From an uncultured Clostridia bacterium (lineage in GTDB: Bacteria > Bacillota > Clostridia > TANB77 > CAG-508): a stretch of 64,000 bases of DNA. The position numbers and the translations under genes are program-made. Where the stretch lies: assembly GCA_934130975.1 (NCBI GenBank), contig CAKOYU010000001.1:1-64000 (forward strand), in the 5' to 3' direction. Shown here piece after piece: positions 25,870 to 34,100 of this stretch (positions are counted from its first letter, which is position 1; each line of letters begins with the position of its first letter). A model generated the notes under the pieces. The model was not told where the DNA came from and did no database searches. It saw only the letters and a program-made list of their open reading frames with translations.

Positions 25870-27450
25870 TTATTCAATTCCTAAATATTCATTATAAGTA
25901 ACTTCTCTATCAATAACTTTATCAGCTTTAATATCAATAATTCTATTTGCAACTGTTTGTGTAAGTTGATGGTCATGTGATGTAAATAATATATTTCCTT
26001 TAAATTTACACATTCCATCATTTACTGATGTTATACTTTCCATGTCTAAGTGGTTTGTTGGTTCATCAAATATCAAGAAGTTTGCTCCTGATAACATCAT
26101 TTTTGCTAATACACATCTAACTTTTTCTCCTCCAGATATTACCCTTGCACCTTTTAGTGCTTCATCTCCTGAGAATAACATTCTTCCTAAAAATCCTCTT
26201 ACATATGTCTCATCTGGATCTTTTGAGTATTTTCTTAACCATTCAGTTAAGTTTTCGTCTGTATCAAATAAGTAATTATTGTCTTTAGGGAAATAACTTT
26301 GAGTAATTGTTGTTCCCCAGATAATTTCACCTTCATCTGGTTCCATTTCTCCAGCTATTATTTGAAATAATACTGTTTTTGCATTTTCATTATCTGCTAA
26401 AAATGCAATTTTGTCCCCAGATTTTACTGTAAATGATATATTATCTAATATTTTTTCTCCATTTATTGTTTTTGAAACATTTTTTACTTGTAATATTTCT
26501 TTTCCTGGTTCTCTATCTGGTTTAAAGTCTACATATGGATATTTTCTGTTTGATGGTTTTATTTCATCTAATTCGATTTTTTCTAATGTTTTCTTTCTTG
26601 ATGTTGCTTGTTTTGATTTTGAAGCATTAGCACTAAATCTTGCAATAAAGTCTTGCAATTCTTTGATTTTTTCTTCTTTCTTTTTGTTTTGTTCTTTCAT
26701 TTGTTTTAATGCTAATTGGCTTGATTCATACCAGAAGTCATAGTTTCCTGGATATACCTTGATTTTTCCAAAGTCAACATCTGCTATATGTGTACATACT
26801 TTATTTAAGAAGTATCTATCATGTGATACTACTATTACTGTATTTTCAAAGTTTATTAAGAATTCTTGCAACCAATTGATGCTTTTTAAATCCAAGTCAT
26901 TTGTTGGCTCGTCCAACAATAATACATCTGGATTTCCGAATAATGCTTGTGCTAATAATACTTTTACTTTTTCTCTTGCTTCTAGTTCACTCATTAATTT
27001 ATAATGATTTTCTGGTATTATTCCTAAATCGTTTAATAACATTGCTGCATCTGATTCTGCATTCCATCCATCTAATTCTGCAAATCTTTCTTCTAGTTTT
27101 GCTGCTTTCATTCCGTCTTCTTCTGAAAAGTCTGGCTTCATATATATTGCTTCTTTTTCTTTCATGATGTCATATAATTCTTTATTTCCCATTATTACTG
27201 TGTCCATTACAGTATACTCTTCAAATGCAAAGTGGTCTTGTTTTAGTATTGATAGTCTTTCTCCTTTTTCTAATGCTACTTCTCCTTTGCTTGGTTCTAA
27301 TTCTCCTGATAATACTTTTAAAAATGTTGATTTTCCTGCTCCGTTTGCTCCTATTATTCCATAACAGTTTCCTTTTCCGAATTTGATATTTACATCTTCA
27401 AATAATACTCTTTTTCCAAATCTTACGGTTACTCCATTTGCTGTTAGCAT
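25870..27450 (-). CDS. ABC-F family ATPase (YkpA/YbiT-like)
   Basis: A 526-aa duplicated ABC ATPase without membrane segments; ABC-F proteins act on ribosomes. NBD1 has Walker A GANGAGKST, LMSELEAREKVKVLLAQAL in place of a canonical LSGGQ, and LLLDEPTNDLD. A lysine-rich linker follows (about 240-300). NBD2 has a degenerate Walker A (ADNENAKT, lacking GxGKS/T) but an intact SGGEKVR signature and FDEPTNHLD. QSYFPKD is typical of this subfamily. NBD2 Walker A loss seems shared by Clostridia members, so it is probably functional. Confidence 0.9.
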   Translation of the reverse strand: MLTANGVTVRFGKRVLFEDVNIKFGKGNCYGIIGANGAGKSTFLKVLSGELEPSKGEVALEKGERLSILKQDHFAFEEYTVMDTVIMGNKELYDIMKEKEAIYMKPDFSEEDGMKAAKLEERFAELDGWNAESDAAMLLNDLGIIPENHYKLMSELEAREKVKVLLAQALFGNPDVLLLDEPTNDLDLKSINWLQEFLINFENTVIVVSHDRYFLNKVCTHIADVDFGKIKVYPGNYDFWYESSQLALKQMKEQNKKKEEKIKELQDFIARFSANASKSKQATSRKKTLEKIELDEIKPSNRKYPYVDFKPDREPGKEILQVKNVSKTINGEKILDNISFTVKSGDKIAFLADNENAKTVLFQIIAGEMEPDEGEIIWGTTITQSYFPKDNNYLFDTDENLTEWLRKYSKDPDETYVRGFLGRMLFSGDEALKGARVISGGEKVRCVLAKMMLSGANFLIFDEPTNHLDMESITSVNDGMCKFKGNILFTSHDHQLTQTVANRIIDIKADKVIDREVTYNEYLGIE

Positions 27451-27551
27451 TTTTCTAACCTTCCTTTCTATGGCTTTTTATCTTTCTTTTGCCATTCTCT
27501 TTTATTCGCTTATATACTATAACATATTTTACTAATTTTTTCAAGTAAATC

Positions 27552-27580
27552 TTGACATTTGCGTTTTTTGGTATTATAAT
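27552..27580 (+). promoter_or_regulatory. Consensus promoter of tRNA-Lys
   Basis: TTGACA (27552-27557), 17-nt spacer, TATAAT (27575-27580): a perfect sigma-A promoter 11 nt before the mature tRNA. Confidence 0.95.
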
Positions 27581-27591
27581 AATTTTGTTAT

Positions 27592-27667
27592 GCACCATTA
27601 GCTCAGCTGGTAGAGCAACAGACTCTTAATCTGGCGGTCCTCGGTTCGATTCCGAGATGGTGCACCA
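27592..27667 (+). tRNA. tRNA-Lys (CTT)
   Basis: A 76-nt cloverleaf with acceptor GCACCAT/ATGGTGC, D-arm GCTCAGCTGGTAGAGC, anticodon loop CTCTTAA (anticodon CTT), T-arm GTTCGATTC and an encoded CCA end. A 24-nt exact fragment of it recurs at 28044-28067. Confidence 0.97.
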
Positions 27668-27676
27668 ATCTTAGGA

Positions 27677-27708
27677 ATATCAATGTCTTTACGGCATTGG
27701 TATTTTTT
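27677..27708 (+). terminator. Terminator of tRNA-Lys
   Basis: ATATCAATG pairs with CATTGGTAT (G-U allowed) across a 9-nt loop, followed by a T-run. Confidence 0.85.
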
Positions 27709-27724
27709 ATTTTATCAAAACATC

Positions 27725-27753
27725 TAGACAATTAGAGTAAATTACTTTATAAT
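27725..27753 (+). promoter_or_regulatory. Promoter of the putative type I toxin mRNA (RNA I)
   Basis: -35 TAGACA (27725-27730), 17-nt spacer, -10 TATAAT (27748-27753). The predicted 5' end carries a small hairpin CCTTT-CACTT-AAAGG (27761-27775) before the ribosome binding site, which may slow translation as in Fst-type loci. Confidence 0.82.
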
Positions 27754-27799
27754 TAAAAAGCCTTTCACTTAAAGGTAGAGAGGTGGTGAATTCATACAA

Positions 27800-27868
27800 A
27801 TGAAAAAATTTCTTAAATTACTTGCATTAATCATTATTCTTAATATATTAAAAGAGTTTGATGATTAA
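27800..27868 (+). CDS. Putative type I toxin: 22-aa hydrophobic peptide (Fst/par-like)
   Basis: A 22-codon ORF with lysine-rich start (MKKFLK), a hydrophobic core (LLALIIILNIL) and an acidic end (KEFDD): the profile of small membrane toxins such as Fst. GAGGTGGTGA lies upstream at slightly long spacing. It has its own promoter (27725-27753) and terminator (27878-27904). A convergent promoter at 27958-27986 would give an RNA complementary to its start region through the direct repeat at 27909-27942. The sequence is shorter than Fst and no homologue is recalled; the toxin call rests on the locus layout. Confidence 0.7.
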   Translation: MKKFLKLLALIIILNILKEFDD

Positions 27869-27877
27869 ACAAAAAAT

Positions 27878-27904
27878 AATCCCTAGACTTGCACTCTAGG
27901 GATT
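27878..27904. terminator. Shared bidirectional terminator of the toxin and antisense RNAs
   Basis: A 10-bp stem AATCCCTAGA/TCTAGGGATT with a 7-nt loop. It is followed by a T-run on the plus strand and by TATTTTTTG on the minus strand. Confidence 0.9.
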
Positions 27905-27908
27905 TTTT

Positions 27909-27942
27909 GTGAATCTACACAAATGAATTTCTTAAATTACTA
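27909..27942. repeat. Direct repeat of the toxin start region, downstream of the terminator
   Basis: Matches 27787-27823 (GTGAAT, ACAAATGAA, ATTTCTTAAATTACT, then GC) with a few substitutions and one short gap of A residues. The two copies flank the toxin ORF and terminator, as DRa/DRb do in the pAD1 par locus. Confidence 0.85.
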
Positions 27943-27957
27943 GCTTAAGCTATATTA

Positions 27958-27986
27958 ATTATAATACTTTTTGGTATCATAGTCAA
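27958..27986 (-). promoter_or_regulatory. Convergent promoter of the antisense RNA
   Basis: Minus strand -35 TTGACT (27981-27986), exactly 17-nt spacer, -10 TATAAT (27958-27963): stronger than the toxin promoter, as expected of an antitoxin RNA. No ORF follows it before the terminator. Confidence 0.85.
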
Positions 27987-28043
27987 TACCTTATTTATTT
28001 TATTCTAAAATTCTAAAATTATTCATGTACTAGCCCAAAATAA

Positions 28044-28067
28044 CTGGTAGAGCAACAGACTCTTAAT
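28044..28067 (+). pseudogene. tRNA-Lys fragment (D-arm to anticodon loop)
   Basis: 24 nt identical to bases 27607-27630 of tRNA-Lys. The sequence after it (CGAGTCCTC...TGATTCC) also resembles the tRNA T-arm region. No acceptor stem remains, so it is non-functional: a relic of duplication or integration. Confidence 0.8.
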
Positions 28068-28070
28068 TAA

Positions 28071-28092
28071 AGAGGACTCGAACGAGTCCTCT
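28071..28092 (-). terminator. Terminator of the A2-B2 operon
   Basis: A 10-bp perfect stem AGAGGACTCG/CGAGTCCTCT with a 2-nt spacer, 15 bp after the B2 stop; followed by TTTAATT on the minus strand. Confidence 0.8.
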
Positions 28093-28106
28093 GATTCCAA
28101 TTTATT

Positions 28107-31100
28107 CTATTTTAAAACTTTTTTCTTGATAAAATATACTCCCCCTGCTAATGCTATTAAACTTACTCCTAGCATTGAAATAATAAATACTCTGTTTTTA
28201 TTATTAGTAGTTAAACCTGTTGGAGGTGTAATACTAACCATTGTATAATTATTGTCAGCTTCATCTTCTTGAAGAGTTTTAGGATCATAGTTACCTGGGG
28301 TAACTCCTGTAATTTTTCTACTTGATTCTACAATTTCCACATGATTCTTTACTTTTATTCCCCTTTCTTTATTTGACAATAATTTACTTCCATATATTTT
28401 TATGCTTGCTGCCTCTCCTGCATTTAATTCAATATCATCAATATTGGTATTTATTGAGATAATATAACCTTTTTTTATGTCATCTATATTATCCTTATTA
28501 ATTAGCATCTTATCTATTCCATTATCCTGATATTCAATCAATTCCTCTGGTTTAACCTTTTTCCATCCAAATTCAGCATTTTTTTCATCACTATAAATCA
28601 TATCATCTTCCATATAGTCAACAATTTTCTTAACTACTGTTTTTATTTCTTTATCCTCAGAAGTAACTATTCCATAGTAATAATAATTTGGATTTGTTTT
28701 ATATTCATAATCTTTCTCTGAATCATTCTTTAAGCTTATTGTATATTCTACTTCCAATGTTGCCCCTTGAATAATTTCGTTATCTATTTCAGCAACAACA
28801 TGATTTGGTAATGCTTTTACATATGGCAATGCTTTATCTCCTGTAGCAGATTGTTCTATATTCTTCCAATCTTTATATAAATCTCCTACCTCTTGATATG
28901 GATTTCCATTTATTATAGTTTGACCATCTGCTAATGTTAACTTAATATGAGATATTCTTTTATTTATTTGATATGCTTGCCTTGCTCTTTCTATTATTCC
29001 AAAATCCTGATATGGATTTACCGCATAGAATGTGTCTACTAATTTAATTGTTCCATCTTCTTTTATTACCATTATTTTTCCGTCTTCTAAATTATATTCG
29101 TCTTCGTAATTAGTGAATGTTACCTTTTCCTTTTCATTAAATCCTTTTTGTACTTCACTATATTCTACACCAACATCGAAAAATGCTGTATCTGCAGTCA
29201 TTTGACTATTTACTGATTCTAGATTTCCATAATATACTCCATTTTCTTCTTGTTTTGCTCTCTTTGTTAAATCATCAACTGCATCTGAATATTGTTTTCC
29301 ATCATATGCTAAAATCCAGTTTGGATCTCCCATTCTTATTGGTTCTTTATCAAGACTTAATGCATTTTTTATTATATCTGATGTTATTATTGTTGATTTA
29401 TATTCTACAGAATCAATCTTTTTATCGCCAATCATTGTATCACCAATCACTGTATCGCCTATCATTATATTGCTACCATAAGTATATCTTATTAAATATT
29501 TTCCTGGTAATACTCCAGAAAACTCATATGTACCATCATCTTTAGTTGCTACACATGCTGGTACTTTATTTGTTTCTAATGTTCCTCCATCTTTTATAAT
29601 AACTTGATATAATGTTGCTACTTTTGCATTTCCTTTAGAATCTTTAGCAATCTTGTCTTCTGCATTAACATCATATTCTAATAATTCTACTTTTGCATTT
29701 TTTACACCTTTTTCTCCGTCTTTTTTGTCAAATATACCATTACCAATTCTTATTTCTTTAGGATGTGTCTTTGTACCATCTCCATGTTGCTCATCAGTTG
29801 TTGTATTAGCATCTTCAAACACAGTTCCTGATAAACCTCTTGTAGGTTCCTCTTCTTCTATTCCTAATATTAATGCTGGTGCATAATCTGTATCATCTTC
29901 AAATGTCGATGTGTCTAATGTTTTATTTTCTATTTGATATGTCTTTTCATGTAATTGTGCTGTAGAAATTTCTGGTGTTTCATTGATACCTAATCTTTTT
30001 ATTTCAGCATTTCCTGGGTTTGAATCTTCATCAATTGCTGCATATATTTTATTATCTTTTAATGTTGAAAATGCACTTATTTCAGATACATTATTTAATG
30101 TTGTTTGTTTATTTAATAATTCTCTTACAGCATCAGTATTCAACTTAAATTTAATATAAATATCTTGATATTCATTTGGAGCTAACTCTATATTAGCTAA
30201 TGCATTAGTATATGTAGCTGTATATCCTCTTTCCATTTTAGCAATATTTCCATATCTACTTACTCCCCAAGTTGCATTAGTCGTTTTATTTCCTTTGCTA
30301 TCAGCTAACCACGAATCTTCTATTGTATATCTTGAATCATAATAATTTACTAATTCTGCAACTTTCGCATTTAATGTTGAAGCTTGATTTTTTACTCTTA
30401 TTCTATATGTTACATATACTTGCATTAATTCTTTGCTTGCATCAGAATTTGCATATACTAAGTCTGATTCATATATTCTTCTTGTATATAGATTTAGTCC
30501 TCTATCACTATAACTTGGCGTAGAACTATTTTTAACACCAAATTTTACATCAACTCCAAAGTTATCCATGTCATTTTCATCATCAAGATTTCTCTTTGCA
30601 TATGAATATGTATTAACATAAGTTTCTGTATCTCTATTTATTTTTATATCAACTGAATTCAAGTCAGAAGCTACTGCTAAATCAGCTTGTTCTCTTAGTG
30701 TTATTCCTAGATTAATTCCAGCTATTTCTGTTACTGAATTTCTCCTTATATCATCTGCATTATATTGTGTGCATAATGCTTTTTCAGAATTTGTTTGTGT
30801 TATTGCATCTATTAAGTATTGTTTCTCTACTCCTGAACTTGGATACACTTGTCCTTCATATCCATATTTTACATTATCACCATATTTAAGTGTACTTATA
30901 TGCGTCTCTTGATCATAATCATATTCAAGTGTGTATTTTATACTTCCATCTGCTGTATGTGATTTGTTGTTACTGATTATTGCATAATTGCTGTTAAATG
31001 CCTCTCTTTGTTTTTCGTCTGATGCACTATTATCAATTCCATTAATTACACTGTTTTTATTGTCTTTATGTTCTAAATTAAATTTTGAATTAATAAGCAC

Positions 31101-34100
31101 TGTTTTATAGCTCATTCCATTATATTCAAATTCTAGATATCCACCTACAATATCATCTATCTTTATTTTTGTTGCATTTGAATCTTCATCATAGTTACCA
31201 AATATATAGTTACCATCTGAATCTGTTTCTTTAGTTGCCAAAGTTTTTCCGTTTGAACTATTTAACCTTACTGTAATATCTTTTAATTTCTTATCTTCTG
31301 TGTTTTCTTTCCATACTCCATCTATTTCATTTGATTTGCCTTGTGCTCTATCTTCCCATGCAAATCCTGAAATTTTGATGTATTTTCTTCTGTTTCTTAC
31401 TATTAATTTATCATATTTTCCATTCTCTATATTTGCTGTGTTTAATTCTGTATCTCGTGAATTTTGTCTATTAACGACAACCGTTGCTGTAAGTCCATTT
31501 CCACTTGAATCTGCAGATTTCCAAGAAACATAGTCATTGTCTACCTCATATCCAAATTGTTCTCCTATTGATGTTTCTATTACTTGATATGTATCTCTTA
31601 AGATATTATATATTTCTACTCTTGAGTTACTGTCTGTTATAAATTCAGTTGCTGCATTTGCATTTGTTGTGGTTTGTAGTCCTCCTAAGTAAATTTTTCC
31701 GTTTACTTTTGTTTGAACTTTTTTATTTTCATCTAATGCTATTAGGTATTTTCCTTCTGGATTTTTAATTTTAAATCCAACGCCATCAAATACCCAGTTT
31801 TCGGCATCTTTATCTTTTTTGTCTATAATCAAGTTACCTGTTATCTTTTGGTTTTCTGCTGTATACTCTAATGTTGCATCATTTCCACTTAATGTAAATC
31901 TGCCTATTTCTAATGGCTTATTCATACTAACATCTGTATATCCATATATTGGATTTTCTACTTCATATACTATATATGAATGATGCCTTGCTAAATATTT
32001 TATTAATATTCCGCCGTTTTTCGTTTCAAAAATAGTTGCATCCTCTTTTCGTTCTACAAATGTACATGGTGCTCCACTTACTACATATTTTTTATTTTCA
32101 ATGTCATATAGTATCAGTCCTATTTTCTCTAATTCTTTGTCGTGTTGATCTTGGTCTACTTTTTTGATATTTACATTCATGTATACTTTTTTGTTTTTTA
32201 CGGTTATTATTAATCTTGTATTTTCTTTATCACGGTTTACATTAAAGTTTCCTACATCTAATGGTTCATATGATTCGTATGGTTGACCATATCCTGTAAA
32301 TTCATAACCTATATCTGGATTACTTATTACCTCATATACTGTGTAATGATGATCTATTAATAATTTGTTTACATCAACTCCACCTTTTTGAGTCATATAT
32401 AGTGTTGCTTGTTTTATATCATTTGTTAATTCTGATGGTTTTCCTGTTGCTCCTTGGATAAAGTATCCTTTTGCTGTATCATCATATAATATAAGCCCCA
32501 TACCCTCTATTTCTTCATTTGTATCATAATCTATTTTGATTATTTTGATATTTCTATATATTCTTTTATTTAATATAGTAATTTCTACTCTTTCATTTTC
32601 TTTATTACGCTCTATCTTGAATTCATTATATTCAGGTTTAGCAAAAGGTTTTTCATAATCTCCATATTCATATCCTATTTCTGGATCTGTTTTTACCTCA
32701 TATGCTATATATGTATGGCCTATTAATAGCTTATTAATATCTATTCCACCTTTTTGAGTTCTATATTTTGTTGCTTGTGTTTTATCTGTTGTTATTTCTG
32801 ATGGTTTTCCACTTTCTCCTTGGATAAAATATCCATTCAAATCCTTATCATAAAATATTAAATCTACTCCTTCTATTTCTAGCCCTGAATCTGCATCTTT
32901 TTTTACTAAATGTATGTTCCTATATATTTTTCTGTTATATATCTCTTTGACTATTACTTCATTTTCTCTACTTCTATCTACAGTAAATTCTTTGCCTATT
33001 TGTAGCATATTATTATAATAATCTGTATATTGATAACCTATTTCTGGATTACTTATTACCTCATATATTATATATGTATGTCCTATTGTTAATTTATATG
33101 CTGGCACTCCACCTTTTCGAGTTGTGTATAATGTTGCTTGGTCTGGTTTATATGTTAATGTTGATTCTTTTCCAGTTGGTCCCTGTACAAAATATTTTCC
33201 TTCTGTTTTATCATAAAGTATAAGTCCTACGCCTTCTATTTCCTTTTCAGAGTCTTCATCTTTTTTTATTAGTTTTATATTTCTAAATGCTTTTAAGTTC
33301 TGTCCTTCCACTGTTAGTGTTTCATTTTCCTTTGTTCTTTCTGGTACTAGTTCATCTGTTTCTACTGTTTGATTGTTTCCATTTTTATATTTAAGTTTTA
33401 CTTGTAATGGATTTTCATAACTTGTAGCCTTATAGCCTAAATCTGGATTACTATTTACTTCATAAACAATGTAGTGATGATCTATTAGTAATTTATTGAT
33501 AGCTACTTCGCCATTTTTTGTAGTATATTTTGTTGCTTGGTCTGGTTTACCTGCTAATGCTGAATCTTTTCCAACATCTCCTTGTACAAAATATTTTCCT
33601 TCTGTTTTATCATATAATATAAATTCTACATCATCTATTCTCTTTCCAGAGTCTACATCTACTTTTACTAAGTTTACATTTCTATATATTTTTTGATTTT
33701 GTAACTTAAATTCTGTTACATTACTATCTGCATCTCCTCTAATTTGAATCTCTTGGTCCATAATTATTGGATCGTCCTTACTTACCTCTTTATATCCTGA
33801 TTCTGGATTGCTTTGTACTTCATATACTTTATATCTACAACCTTTTATTAATTTATTTATTGTTACTTCTCCATTTGCATCTGTTACAAAAACTGTTGCA
33901 TCATGTATATCTTCAACACTCTTTGACTCTTCTCCCTTAGCTCCTTTTACAAAAAATCCTTCTCTTCCTTTTGTTTCACACTTTAATACAAATCCAACTC
34001 CTGGTATTCTTTTTCCTGAATCCTTATCTGTTTTTATTATTTTATATAATTTATATGCTTTAGTGTTTTTACCTGTTATTACCGCTTCTGTATATTTAGC

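Larger units (their letters stand above)
27870..27951 (-). ncRNA. Putative antisense antitoxin RNA (RNA II)
   Basis: Predicted transcript of about 80 nt from the promoter at 27958-27986, reading through the direct repeat 27909-27942 and ending at the shared hairpin 27878-27904. The repeat makes it complementary to toxin mRNA at 27787-27823, over the start codon, with an uninterrupted block of about 16 nt (ATTTCTTAAATTACT region). The 3' terminator stems are also complementary. Confidence 0.68.

Noticed and set aside
27592..28067. Genomic island with att sites formed by the tRNA-Lys repeat
   Set aside because: The repeated piece is the D-arm to anticodon part; integrases normally leave the 3' half. 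No integrase is present and the enclosed segment is under 400 bp.
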